From NCBI RefSeq assembly GCF_002980555.1, contig NZ_PVBT01000001.1:1116001-1180000 (forward strand): a stretch of 64,000 nucleotides of DNA. Reading direction: 5' to 3'. Position 1 is the first letter of the stretch; each line of letters starts with the position of its first letter. The stretch comes from Phyllobacterium myrsinacearum (GTDB lineage: Bacteria; Pseudomonadota; Alphaproteobacteria; Rhizobiales; Rhizobiaceae). The notes below the pieces were generated by a model that had not been told where the DNA came from, searched no databases, and saw nothing but the letters and a program-made list of their open reading frames with translations. Positions 1-8,323 of this stretch are shown here, piece after piece. The position numbers and the translations under genes were made by a program.

Positions 1-750
1 GCGCAGTTCGGTCCAATGGGTCTTCGGGCGATAGTGGTGCTCGGCATGGTAGCCGTTGCCGAACCACAACCAGTTGTAGAAGCGGTTATGGCTGCTGACT
101 CCCCAGGCGATGGGTTCTTCCGGATCGCCATTGAGGTGCTCGTAATAGCCGTTGAGCGAGGAGAGGCAGTTCCCCAGATAATAGAAGGGAATGAAGAACA
201 GCATCGCCTTCCAGTCATAGAGGAAGCCGATCGCCGCCAGACCCAGGAATGCGTAGAGTTCGAAACGGCCCCATTTGGCGTCAAACGGGCGGTTCTTGGC
301 AATGGCCTTGTGAATATCGCCGAGACTGTCGCGGAAGAAGCTCAGGAACGTATAGCTCCATACGTTTTCCGGTTCGCCATTCTTGCCATGGCGATAAATC
401 GACAGCCAGTCGATGGTTTCACCCTTTTCGTTCGGGCGGTCGCTGTTGCCCGAGTGATGGCGCATGTGAATCCAATGGTAGTAGGTCTGCGAGAAGCCGA
501 TTGTGATCGATTCGAGCAGGCTGAAGGCGTAGTTCATCGCGCGCGGCTTGAAGTAGGGCGTGTGGATGAAGTTGTGCGAAATGCTGTTGATGTTCCACGA
601 GATCGATACCGCGTAGAACCCGCCGAGGACGAGCGACAGCCATAGAGGCCGGCTCTCGAAACCGGCGATCAGATAGACATTGAAGAGAAGGTGAGCGACG
701 GCTGCCAGAACGGGCGCAATGTCCCACCTTGTATGAGCGAAGAGTTTCAT
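1..750 (-). CDS. Membrane fatty-acid-desaturase-family protein (3' end beyond window)
   Basis: Reading down from the ATG at 750 the frame stays open for 250 codons to the window edge, so the C-terminus is missing. Three histidine boxes typical of membrane di-iron desaturases are present: HNFIH near residue 59, HMRHH near residue 97 and HAEHH near residue 239. Hydrophobic stretches lie between them. The family uses a di-iron centre to introduce double bonds or hydroxyls, usually into acyl chains, although some members (for example RtxC of rhizobitoxine synthesis) act on small amino-acid-like molecules. The ATG overlaps the stop of the upstream SMR transporter gene (ATGA), which suggests translational coupling. 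As the last visible gene of an aminotransferase/ureohydrolase operon, a non-lipid substrate is possible; that is inference. Confidence 0.85.
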   Translation of the reverse strand, partial: MKLFAHTRWDIAPVLAAVAHLLFNVYLIAGFESRPLWLSLVLGGFYAVSISWNINSISHNFIHTPYFKPRAMNYAFSLLESITIGFSQTYYHWIHMRHHSGNSDRPNEKGETIDWLSIYRHGKNGEPENVWSYTFLSFFRDSLGDIHKAIAKNRPFDAKWGRFELYAFLGLAAIGFLYDWKAMLFFIPFYYLGNCLSSLNGYYEHLNGDPEEPIAWGVSSHNRFYNWLWFGNGYHAEHHYRPKTHWTELR

Positions 751-1100
751 AATCCTGTTGCTCCTACACAGGCCACGCCGGCTGTGATGAACAGCACACC
801 GGCTGCGTGGCGAAGGTTGATTTGTTCTTTGAATATCCATGCTCCGGCGAGCACGATGACGACATAACTCAAGGCCATGAGCGGAAAGGCAATCGACAGC
901 GGCACGTGTTCGAGCACGACCGTCCAGCCGATGAGTTCGAGAGCCCAGAAAAAGACGCCGAGCCAGGTCATGGGTTTGACCAGGGCTGCCGACAGGGTTT
1001 CATTGTCGGCGGAATGTTTGAAGCAGACTTCCCGCGCGGTCTCCGTCAGCACGCAGAACGCGATCAGGGCCAGCATGGCAGGGGTGAGGGTGCCGGTCAT
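747..1100 (-). CDS. Small multidrug resistance (SMR/EmrE-like) transporter
   Basis: A 117-residue, almost wholly hydrophobic protein with four predicted transmembrane helices, the usual size for the SMR family. A glutamate in the first helix (LTETAREV, about residue 20) matches the position of the proton/substrate-coupling Glu of EmrE-type antiporters. A longer reading from 1232 is possible, but the ATG at 1100 overlaps the upstream ureohydrolase stop as ATGA and removes a non-membrane arginine-rich leader. SMR proteins export small cations or amphipathic compounds, or act as lipid-carrier flippases. The operon position suggests export of the local product, which is inference. Confidence 0.8.
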   Translation of the reverse strand: MTGTLTPAMLALIAFCVLTETAREVCFKHSADNETLSAALVKPMTWLGVFFWALELIGWTVVLEHVPLSIAFPLMALSYVVIVLAGAWIFKEQINLRHAAGVLFITAGVACVGATGL

Positions 1101-2050
1101 GCCATGGCCTCCGACAGGACTTCCAGCAACGCATGATTGGCGGCGCTGTTGATATTGGTTGTAAGGACCGGATCGGGCGTCGCGTGCGGCTGGTCGATGA
1201 AGATTTCCGCGCGCTTGGTGAAGCGCGTCCACAAATTCCCCGCATAGGACGGCGTTGAATAATCGCCGGTCACGTCGGCGCCGATAATCCGGTGGCGCTT
1301 ACTGATCTCGGTGATCAGCGACAGCACATAGGGCAGGCGCATGCGCCCCTGATCCCAGTTGGTGATGGCATCATCGTGAACCAGCACGTCCTTGTCGATG
1401 GTAAGATACACCGCGTCGGTGGTGATGCGCGACAACAGCTGGTCGATGAAATTGTCTTCACCGATGTCCGAAATCGTCTTCCAGCTCAAGACGCCGTTTT
1501 TCTGCTCATAGCTGGCACCGTTGCCATAGTTCTTGCGCACCCGGCTTGGCGCATGACTGTAGGGGTAGAGTTCGAGCTGTCCCTGCTGCAGCAGGGACAG
1601 GTTGGCACCCTTGCGTTCGGGATTGGCCAGATCGTCGCTGCACACGCCGATTGTCACGATCTTTTCAAGGCCTGGATGCTGCAACGCGCGGTTGATCCAC
1701 GAGCCGCAATGCATGCCATTGCCGAAATGCACCCAATCGGGGTGATTGTCGAAGTGAATGAGCGTTGCCGGGCCCGGATGGTTTTCAAGGGCGTTTGCGA
1801 CGAGAAGGGCGGTGACGTGGTGGAAATCACCCGATCCCATGAAACACAGATGCGGCTTCTTCTGGTCACCGACCATTTGCCGGGAAAGACTTCCGGCAAG
1901 GGCGTCGATTGCCGTCTGGTTGCCCCACAGGCGGACCACCTGGCCGTGGTCTTCCGCGTGAATCTGGCGCGCGCCGGTTCGCATACAGGCGCGCACGAAG
2001 TCGGGTTGCAACTCCAGCGCATCATCAAGGTGAAGAAGGAGGAGTTGCAT
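1097..2050 (-). CDS. Ureohydrolase (arginase/agmatinase/formiminoglutamase superfamily), divergent
   Basis: A 317-residue protein of arginase-family length. The Mn-binding motifs are recognisable though altered: GSGDFHH near residue 92 (family GGDHS), DNHPD near 121 (family DAHxD) and TIDKDV near 218 (family SxDxDxxDP). All metal-ligand His and Asp positions seem to be kept, but the substrate loops differ from arginase or agmatinase, so I would not assign a substrate. The family hydrolyses guanidino, amidino or formimino compounds. Its start lies three bases after the aminotransferase stop and its own stop overlaps the SMR start, which places it inside a tight operon. Confidence 0.8.
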   Translation of the reverse strand: MQLLLLHLDDALELQPDFVRACMRTGARQIHAEDHGQVVRLWGNQTAIDALAGSLSRQMVGDQKKPHLCFMGSGDFHHVTALLVANALENHPGPATLIHFDNHPDWVHFGNGMHCGSWINRALQHPGLEKIVTIGVCSDDLANPERKGANLSLLQQGQLELYPYSHAPSRVRKNYGNGASYEQKNGVLSWKTISDIGEDNFIDQLLSRITTDAVYLTIDKDVLVHDDAITNWDQGRMRLPYVLSLITEISKRHRIIGADVTGDYSTPSYAGNLWTRFTKRAEIFIDQPHATPDPVLTTNINSAANHALLEVLSEAMA

Positions 2051-2054
2051 CCGA

Positions 2055-3476
2055 TTATCTCTTGGCGGCGCGTACGAAAAGCTGATCGAGCAGGTTGAGA
2101 GCCAGATCGATTTCCTCGCGGGTAATCAGCAGGTTTGGTGCCAAGGTGATGACGTTCTTGTAATAGCCGCCAACATCGAGCACGAGACCGTACTTTTTGT
2201 TGCCGACAACAAGATCGCCCTTCATGCCTTCATCGGCCATCCAGTCGAGCGTTGCCTTGTCCGGTGTGAAGCCGTCTTCCTTGCAGATTTCGACACGCAG
2301 GGCGAGGCCGAGGCCGTCCACGTCGCCGATGGTGGGATGACGCTTCTGCAGCTCCTTCAGACCATCAAGGAAATAGGCACCTTTTTCCATGACGGCTGCG
2401 CCGAAGTCTTCTTCTTCGAGCATTTTCATGGTTTCGAGGGCGACGGCGGTACCCATCGGGTTGCTGGCGAAGGTCGAATGGGTCGAGCCGGGCGGGAAAA
2501 TGCCGGGGTTGATCATTTCTTCCTTGGCCCAGACGCCGGACAGCGGGTTGAGGCCGTTGGTGATCGCCTTGCCGAACACGAGTGCGTCGGGTGTCACGCC
2601 GAAATGCTCGATCGACCACAGCTTGCCCGTGCGGTAGACGCCCATCTGGATTTCGTCGACCACGAGCAGAATGCCGTGATCATCGAGGACCTTCTTGAGT
2701 TCCTTGAAGAAGTTCATCGGCGGGATGACATAGCCGCCGGTGCCCTGGATCGGCTCGACATAGAATGCGGCATATTCGGCCTTGCCGGTCTTGGGATCCC
2801 ACACGCCATTATATTCGCTTTCGAACAGGCGGGCGAATTTCTGAACGCAGTAATGACCGTATTCTTCCTTGCTCATGCCCTTGGGGCCGCGGAAGTGATA
2901 GGGGAATTCGATAAACTGGGCGCGGTCGCCGAAATGACCATAGCGGCGGCGGTAGCGATAGCTCGAGGTAATGGCCGAGGCGCCGAGCGTGCGGCCGTGA
3001 TAACCGCCCTCGAACGCGAACATCAGGCTCTTGCCGCCGGTATAGTTGCGAACCAGCTTGAGCGAGTCTTCAACGGCCTGCGAACCGCCGACGTTGAAAT
3101 GGACGCGACCCTTGGCACCGAACTTGCGCTCGGCATCCTTGGCGATCATGGCGGCCAATTCCACCTTTTCGCGATGCAGATACTGCGAGGCAACCTGGGG
3201 AAGCGTGTCCAGCTGGCGATGCGCGGCAGCATTCAGGCGCGCATTGCGGTAACCGAAATTGACCGCCGAATACCACATCTGCAGGTCGAGGAACGGGGTG
3301 TCCTTGGCGTCATAGACGTAGGAGCCTTCGCACCGGTCGAAGAACATCGGATGGTCGGTATAATGAACCGTATCGCCATGCGAGCAATATTCCTGCTCAA
3401 GGGCGCGAAGTTCGGCTTCGGATATCTGCGGGAGGGCAGCATTGTCATTCTGCTCGATGGCAAGGTTGGTTTTCAT
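2055..3476 (-). CDS. Class III PLP-dependent aminotransferase
   Basis: About 473 residues of the ornithine/GABA/diaminobutyrate aminotransferase fold. The PLP-binding Asp is in the DEIQMGVYRTG stretch and the Schiff-base Lys in VFGKAITNG. These enzymes move an omega- or alpha-amino group to a keto acid. The exact substrate cannot be read from the sequence; diaminobutyrate-, GABA- or glycine-like substrates are all plausible. I start at ATG 3476, preceded by an AGAAGAGA stretch; an in-frame ATG at 3497, three bases from the upstream HAD stop, lacks a ribosome site. It sits between the phosphatase and the ureohydrolase in an unbroken minus-strand operon. Confidence 0.88.
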   Translation of the reverse strand: MKTNLAIEQNDNAALPQISEAELRALEQEYCSHGDTVHYTDHPMFFDRCEGSYVYDAKDTPFLDLQMWYSAVNFGYRNARLNAAAHRQLDTLPQVASQYLHREKVELAAMIAKDAERKFGAKGRVHFNVGGSQAVEDSLKLVRNYTGGKSLMFAFEGGYHGRTLGASAITSSYRYRRRYGHFGDRAQFIEFPYHFRGPKGMSKEEYGHYCVQKFARLFESEYNGVWDPKTGKAEYAAFYVEPIQGTGGYVIPPMNFFKELKKVLDDHGILLVVDEIQMGVYRTGKLWSIEHFGVTPDALVFGKAITNGLNPLSGVWAKEEMINPGIFPPGSTHSTFASNPMGTAVALETMKMLEEEDFGAAVMEKGAYFLDGLKELQKRHPTIGDVDGLGLALRVEICKEDGFTPDKATLDWMADEGMKGDLVVGNKKYGLVLDVGGYYKNVITLAPNLLITREEIDLALNLLDQLFVRAAKR

Positions 3477-3499
3477 GAAGATTCTCTTCTGTTGCATTT

Positions 3500-4183
3500 T
3501 TACGCCGTGGCGTAATGGGGAGCGCTCTCGTGATGGCGGTTGAAGCCGGGGAGCGCATTCTTCAGGCTCTGGGTAAGGTCGGAAAAGTTTTCGTAGCTGA
3601 CGAACGGAATGGCCTGCTGCGTGCAGAACTCAGCCAGCTTGTCCTTGGCGAACACCAGTTCCGGCTTGTCGGAGACACAGAAATCGGAACGGCCGTCGCC
3701 GATATAGACCCGCGTATCGAAGGCCTCGACCGAACGGCACTTGCACACGCCGGCGGCCGACGAACAATCGATATCGCTGTAGGGCGAACTGAGTTCATAG
3801 CGGGTGTGGCCATTCACGCCGGAGATCGTCAGCTTGTTGGCGATGACCGGGAGATAGTCGAGGTTGTGCCGGGCAAGGATGCGCTTGATGAAATAATCGA
3901 CACCATCGCTGATGATCGTGACCGGTATGCCCTGTGCCCAGCAGAAATCGATAAAGGCGGGGAAGGTGGGGTCGATGGCGATGTCGTCGAGCGCACCATC
4001 CAGTTCCTGGCGAGTGGCTTCGATCAAGGCAATCTGACGTGCCATGCATTCGGCGGAACCAATGAGGCCCTGCTTCCATTGCTGTTCGATGTCTTCCCAG
4101 GCCGGGCTGGCTAATCGTTCAAGAATGAAATCGGTCGCGTCCTCAAGCGAAATGGTCCCGTCAAAATCACAAAATACATGCAT
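3500..4183 (-). CDS. MtnX-like HAD-IB family phosphatase
   Basis: The start at ATG 4183 is chosen because GAGGAG lies seven bases upstream; a longer frame from 4222 has no such support. The 227-residue protein begins with the HAD nucleophile motif DFDGT, then has motif II (TIISDG near residue 91) and the acidic motif (YIGDGRSD near 162). HAD-IB members include phosphoserine phosphatase and the methionine-salvage phosphatase MtnX. A Cys-rich stretch (VCKCRS) resembles MtnX-like proteins. No other methionine-salvage gene is nearby, so the enzyme more likely dephosphorylates an intermediate of the local operon. It is the first gene of that operon. Confidence 0.85.
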   Translation of the reverse strand: MHVFCDFDGTISLEDATDFILERLASPAWEDIEQQWKQGLIGSAECMARQIALIEATRQELDGALDDIAIDPTFPAFIDFCWAQGIPVTIISDGVDYFIKRILARHNLDYLPVIANKLTISGVNGHTRYELSSPYSDIDCSSAAGVCKCRSVEAFDTRVYIGDGRSDFCVSDKPELVFAKDKLAEFCTQQAIPFVSYENFSDLTQSLKNALPGFNRHHESAPHYATA

Positions 4184-4234
4184 GCAGACACTCCTCGTGC
4201 GAATGTGAGGAGCTTCTAGCATCGATGGATGATC

Positions 4235-4312
4235 GCTAAATTATGCGAAGATGATGCCAAACTGAAATCGATGGAGGGCGATCAGTGCATTCGTGTGCAA
4301 GCGAAATTATGC
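4235..4312. promoter_or_regulatory. Direct repeat GC(T/G)AAATTATGC upstream of the HAD-aminotransferase operon
   Basis: Two 12-base copies at 4235-4246 and 4301-4312 match at 11 of 12 positions and lie 66 bp apart, centre to centre. They flank the only region that could hold a promoter for the five-gene operon. The distal copy includes the stop codon of the histidine kinase. Tandem AT-rich half sites are common for OmpR-family regulators such as the one encoded just upstream. A role as its target is inference. Confidence 0.3.
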
Positions 4313-5683
4313 TTTTGGCAGAAGCACTTCCACAAGGAGGCCGTTGCCGGAGGCCGGGGACTTCAATGCAATCGTGCCCGACAGGCGCTTGACGATATCG
4401 GCAACGATGGTCAAGCCCAGACCGGTTCCTTCGATTTGCGGCGTGTCGACGCGGTAGAATCGCTGGAAGACGGCCTCGCGGTGGTGTTCTGCGATACCCG
4501 GACCGCTGTCTGATATGGACAGGCGCCAGTAATTGTTGGCCACAGTGATCGCCACGCGTATCCGGCCGGAGGCGGGCGTATATTTGACCGCATTTTCGAT
4601 GAGGTTGCTGACCATCAGGCGTAGCAGCGGTTCGTCGGCCCGCACCAGCGCCTTTTCGTCGCCGTCGAGCGACATGTCCAGCTGTTTTGCCGTTATCAGA
4701 TTGCCCATTTCGGCAACGACGGATGCCACGGTGCTGTAAAGCGGCACGGCCTGCAGTTGCATGGGCTGATGCCCGACGCGCGCGGCGCGCAGCAACTGCT
4801 CAATGAGATAGGTGGCCCGTTCATTGCTGATGATGAGGTCGGCGATGATGGCCTGCCGCTCCTTCTCATTGTCCGCCTGGGCCAGCATCTGCAGCAGAAG
4901 CTTCAATGCGGCCTGCGGCGTGCGCAACTGATGGGCGGCATGATCGGCAAAGCGCCGTTCCGCCTTGAGCGAGTCGTCGAGATCCTCGAGCAACTGGTTG
5001 ATCGAGCGGCCGAGGGGCGAGAGGTCCCGCGGCAGCGTGTCGACGGGAATGGCCGAGAGATCGTCCGGAGAGCGGCTGCGGATCTGCTGCACCAGCATGC
5101 GGATGGTGCCAAGGCCGCTGTTGATGCCGAACCATATCAGCAGCGCGATCAGCGGGATGACGATCAGCAGCGGGAAGATTAGGTTGAGCAGGATGTTCGA
5201 CACCAGCGTCTGGCGCATGGCGACCTTTTCCGCCACTTCGATCACAACACGCGTTTCGGGGATCGGCAGGGAGTAAATGCGCCAGAGTTCGCTGTCATAG
5301 GGGACATTGGTGAACCCGGCGCGCTGCAGCGGGATTTCTGCCGGAAACGTCGATCCGGAGAAAAGCACGATCTTGTTGTCTTTCCACGCCCGGAACATGT
5401 GGGCGTCCGCGTAGTCGTCCGCATCTTCATTCAGCGCCAGCTGGTTGCCCATGCTCAAATCGATATCGGCGATGTGCTTGGGCGGCGCGTCTCCCGTTTC
5501 CTCAAACTGATTGTGAAGAAGCATCCACAACACATTCGCATCGTTGATTAATTGCGCATCATAAACATTGTTGATTTCACGCGTGGCGCTGTTGAAGGCA
5601 AAGCCGCCAATGATTGCCATGGTGATGAGGATGGTTGGCGTGACGCGAAAGAACAGATTGCGGGTAAGGGTGGCTCTGCTCAT
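4307..5683 (-). CDS. QseC/PmrB-like sensor histidine kinase
   Basis: 458 residues. A first membrane helix (about 9-30), a periplasmic domain of about 130 residues and a second helix (about 163-187) lead into the kinase core. His251 in HQLRTP is the phosphorylation site; N box (NLIENAVKY), G1 (DSGPGI), F box (FQRFYR) and G2 (GTGLGL) are all present. The short periplasmic domain resembles the QseC/TctE group, whose ligands are diverse. Its ATG overlaps the response-regulator stop (ATGA), so the pair is co-translated. The kinase ends 124 bases before the biosynthetic operon on the same strand, and it probably controls that operon, though no direct evidence exists in the sequence. Confidence 0.92.
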   Translation of the reverse strand: MSRATLTRNLFFRVTPTILITMAIIGGFAFNSATREINNVYDAQLINDANVLWMLLHNQFEETGDAPPKHIADIDLSMGNQLALNEDADDYADAHMFRAWKDNKIVLFSGSTFPAEIPLQRAGFTNVPYDSELWRIYSLPIPETRVVIEVAEKVAMRQTLVSNILLNLIFPLLIVIPLIALLIWFGINSGLGTIRMLVQQIRSRSPDDLSAIPVDTLPRDLSPLGRSINQLLEDLDDSLKAERRFADHAAHQLRTPQAALKLLLQMLAQADNEKERQAIIADLIISNERATYLIEQLLRAARVGHQPMQLQAVPLYSTVASVVAEMGNLITAKQLDMSLDGDEKALVRADEPLLRLMVSNLIENAVKYTPASGRIRVAITVANNYWRLSISDSGPGIAEHHREAVFQRFYRVDTPQIEGTGLGLTIVADIVKRLSGTIALKSPASGNGLLVEVLLPKA

Positions 5684-6336
5684 GCGTCCACCATGTAACC
5701 CACACCCCGGATGGATTTGATGAAATCGCTGCCAAGCTTCTTGCGCAGATTGTAGATCGTCACTTCGGTTGTGTTGCTCTCAACGGCACTCTCGGCGCTG
5801 TACAGCGCATATTCAATATCGCTTTTTGTGACGTATTTGCCGGCGCGTTCCATCAGAAGTTTCAACAGCTGAAATTCCTTGGCCGTCATCATCACCTGGT
5901 TTGACGCCTTGCGCACGACCTTGGCCGCCGGATCGACTTCGACATCGGCGCATTTCAGGATCGTATCGACACGGCCCTCGCTGCGGCGAACCAGGGCGCG
6001 CAGGCGGGCAAGCAGTTCATCAAGATCAAACGGCTTCACCAGATAGTCATCCGCGCCGCTGTCGAGACCTTCCACCTTGTGCAGCGGGGTATCGCGGGCG
6101 GTCAAAAGCAGAATGGGGACAAGATTTTTGTCGCGCCGGGTTGCCCTGAGCACCTCAAGTCCGCTCATCTTGGGCAGATTGACGTCAAGAACAACAACCG
6201 CGAAACTCGAATCCTGCATGGCGGCAAGCCCGGTTTCCCCGTCCTGCATCCAGTCGACACCATAGGCATGTTTTTCCAGCGCCTTCTTCAGAGAGGAGCC
6301 AAGCATGGTGTCATCTTCAATAAGCAGCAATCGCAT
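5680..6336 (-). CDS. OmpR-family response regulator (QseB/PmrA-like)
   Basis: A 218-residue regulator with a receiver domain (EDD at 7-9, phospho-acceptor Asp51 in VVLDVNLP, Lys in VKPFD near 101) and a C-terminal winged helix ending KSIRGVGYMVDA, typical of the OmpR/PhoB group. It heads the minus-strand two-component operon and is divergent from the secreted-protein gene at 6632, so the roughly 295-base gap between them probably carries both promoters. Likely targets are its own operon, the divergent gene and the metabolic operon downstream. Confidence 0.93.
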   Translation of the reverse strand: MRLLLIEDDTMLGSSLKKALEKHAYGVDWMQDGETGLAAMQDSSFAVVVLDVNLPKMSGLEVLRATRRDKNLVPILLLTARDTPLHKVEGLDSGADDYLVKPFDLDELLARLRALVRRSEGRVDTILKCADVEVDPAAKVVRKASNQVMMTAKEFQLLKLLMERAGKYVTKSDIEYALYSAESAVESNTTEVTIYNLRKKLGSDFIKSIRGVGYMVDA

Positions 6337-6448
6337 TGTTCAGATCATCGTTTGAATGTTTGAAAAACAGCATTTGGACGCGGCAACGGGTGGCAGATAG
6401 GATGGAATCTCGGTTTTTTGCGGGCGGACGGGTTTCAGCTTACACTGG

Positions 6449-6497
6449 ATTGAGACAATCATTACGCTGTTTTCGCTTCGTTACCAATCGTCTCAAT
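6449..6497. promoter_or_regulatory. Imperfect inverted repeat in the divergent promoter region
   Basis: ATTGAGAC at 6449-6456 and GTCTCAAT at 6490-6497 are perfect complements, and similarity continues inward for several more bases (…ATTACG against CGTTAC…). The element lies in the gap 6337-6631 between the response regulator and the divergent secreted-protein gene, where I otherwise see no gene. It could be a regulator binding site or an RNA stem. Confidence 0.3.
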
Positions 6498-6631
6498 TAT
6501 TGTTCGCGTTTCTTCTCTTGCGCCTCATTTCGGATCAGAATGGGCAGCAACGTCATGAACCGCGGACGATATTCGCGTAAAATGGGTATTGCTGGCATGT
6601 CGCCGGTCAAACCGATGAGGGAGTGAAATCG

Positions 6632-7006
6632 ATGAAAACACTGCTGATAGCAATGAGTCTTCTGGCTGCCACGACCCTGACAGCATTTGCCGCCGAGCCG
6701 GCAAAGACGGTTGAAACAAAGGCCGGAAAGGTGCTTGCCACCGAAAAGGGCCTGACGCTCTATACTTTCGACAAGGATGCCAAGGGCAAATCTAATTGCG
6801 ATGCGGACTGCCTGAAGAAATGGCCGGCCTTCCATGCCGATGCCAAAGCGAAGGCGATGGGCAAGTGGTCGCTCGTCAAAGCCGCCGATGGCAAGGACAT
6901 GTGGGCTTATGATGGCAAGCCGCTCTACACCTTTGCCAAGGACACAAAGGAAGGTGAGACAGGCGGTGACGGGGTCGGCAGCGTCTGGCACGTCGTAAAA
7001 CAGTAA
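6632..7006 (+). CDS. Secreted protein with YxYxxD-type lipoprotein repeats (COG4315-like)
   Basis: A 124-residue protein with a clear signal peptide ending near AFA-AEP. The mature part carries two copies of the repeat core LTLYTFDKD and KPLYTFAKD, with a CDADCLKKWP segment between them. This is the pattern of the widespread COG4315 secreted/lipoprotein-repeat family, whose biochemical function is not established. ATG 6632 is chosen because AGGGAG sits eight bases upstream; a GTG at 6623 is too close to that site. The gene is divergent from the two-component system and may belong to its regulon. Confidence 0.8.
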   Translation: MKTLLIAMSLLAATTLTAFAAEPAKTVETKAGKVLATEKGLTLYTFDKDAKGKSNCDADCLKKWPAFHADAKAKAMGKWSLVKAADGKDMWAYDGKPLYTFAKDTKEGETGGDGVGSVWHVVKQ

Positions 7007-7028
7007 AGCGGCAACGATCCCCTGAATC

Positions 7029-7065
7029 AACAACGGCGCAGAAGCTTTGCTCCTGCGCCGTTGTT
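7029..7065. terminator. Bidirectional hairpin terminator between convergent genes
   Basis: Perfect 13-base arms, AACAACGGCGCAG (7029-7041) and CTGCGCCGTTGTT (7053-7065), with an 11-base loop. It sits between the convergent ends of the secreted-protein gene (7006) and the Tim44-domain gene (7089). U-tracts are short on both strands. Confidence 0.75.
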
Positions 7066-7088
7066 CAAATCCATGGCAAGTGAACGGA

Positions 7089-8102
7089 TCAAGCCGCCTG
7101 AATGGCCGACAACTTCCAGTCCGCTCCGTCCTTGCGCACGAAGGTCCACACCTCGGTGGTTTCGGTCGGTCTGGTGTTGTCGCCATCGACAAGACGGCCG
7201 GTTGTCCGGTCGAGCATCGCATCGATGCTGGAATAATGCATGGCCAGGGTGGCGTAATCGGCATTGTTTTCGTGCCACGATTCAGCGATATCGCCCTGAA
7301 GCAGCTTGACGTCGGAAACGCTGTTGCGCACGCCCTTCGTGGCATTCTCACCAAGCTCTTCCGCCAGGTAGGACATGGCTTCCGGCGTGGTGAGGGACCG
7401 CAGCTCGGCATAATTCTCTGTCCCGTAGGCGGTCTGCACCTTGGTCAGAAGCTGCTCGAACTGATTGAGATCCGACTGGGTCAGGCCAAGCTCATCCGTC
7501 GAGGTGGAGGCTTGTGCCGGCCTCGCGTTCTGGGAAGGCTGGGAAGAACCGGAACCCATCGCCGCTCCAACGGCCGGAATACGGAATGACGGCGATGCGG
7601 ATGGGTCGGCCTGTCGGCCAAAACCCTGGCCGGATGCCGGACCGGAAGCGGCCAGAGGCGACTGACGGCGCTGGGCGAAAAACCGCATGGCCAGCATGAT
7701 CGCGCCGATCACCAGACCGATCTGCAGCAACATGCCGAGGAAACCGAAGCCGCCGCCGAAACCGTGACCGAGCAATGTGCCGATCAAGCCGCCGACCAGC
7801 AGGCCGCCAAGCATGGAACCGCCAAAACCACTGAAAAAGCCGGGGCGGGGCGCTGCCGCCTGCGGTTGCATTGCCGAGGGCTGGTTGGTTTGCGGACGCG
7901 GGGTCATGGACCGTTCAATCGGTGCGGCAGGCGATGGTGCTGTCCGGGTGGTTGCAGGCGCGTCGAAGGTGCGTGTACCGCGGCTGCCAAATCCGCCGCC
8001 CGCCCGCCTTGCGTCGGCGATATCAAATGCACTCAGCGTGACAGCCAAGGCCAGAACAAGCAGCACAGCGATGCGAATGATGCGGGAAGCAGTACCGGAC
8101 AT
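7089..8102 (-). CDS. Tim44-domain membrane protein
   Basis: 337 residues. An N-terminal hydrophobic signal/anchor is followed by a Pro/Ala/Thr-rich linker, a Gly-rich hydrophobic segment with one or two membrane helices (about 95-140), and a C-terminal Tim44-like domain (about 205-337: LTQSDLNQFEQLLTKVQ… to DWKLSAIQ). Tim44-like proteins in Alphaproteobacteria are inner-membrane proteins related to the mitochondrial import subunit; their bacterial role is poorly defined. AGGAGAAATTT directly precedes the ATG at 8102. Confidence 0.82.
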   Translation of the reverse strand: MSGTASRIIRIAVLLVLALAVTLSAFDIADARRAGGGFGSRGTRTFDAPATTRTAPSPAAPIERSMTPRPQTNQPSAMQPQAAAPRPGFFSGFGGSMLGGLLVGGLIGTLLGHGFGGGFGFLGMLLQIGLVIGAIMLAMRFFAQRRQSPLAASGPASGQGFGRQADPSASPSFRIPAVGAAMGSGSSQPSQNARPAQASTSTDELGLTQSDLNQFEQLLTKVQTAYGTENYAELRSLTTPEAMSYLAEELGENATKGVRNSVSDVKLLQGDIAESWHENNADYATLAMHYSSIDAMLDRTTGRLVDGDNTRPTETTEVWTFVRKDGADWKLSAIQAA

Positions 8103-8323
8103 AAATTTCTCCTGTTACGCCCCAGCCAATTTTGAGCGCGCCACCCGCATATAGAAAGCAGCACTGGCAATTTTAAGTCCTGACCGGAACAAATTGGACA
8201 ATTTTGGGTGGATTTTTGTTTTTCCCATCATTGGAATTCAAAGAAAATTTCCCGATGCGCTGAATAAAGCGGATATCTGGCGTGTTCTCCCATCGCAGTC
8301 CCTTTGCTTCAGGAGAAAACGTG

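Noticed and set aside
2337-3515. 392-residue plus-strand open frame opposite the aminotransferase gene
   Set aside because: A mirror frame of a high-GC gene; the minus strand shows conserved PLP motifs and operon spacing.
6497-7411. 304-residue open frame on the minus strand
   Set aside because: It runs opposite the well supported secreted-protein gene and the Tim44 gene end, crosses a terminator hairpin, has Cys/Arg-rich composition and no family motif.
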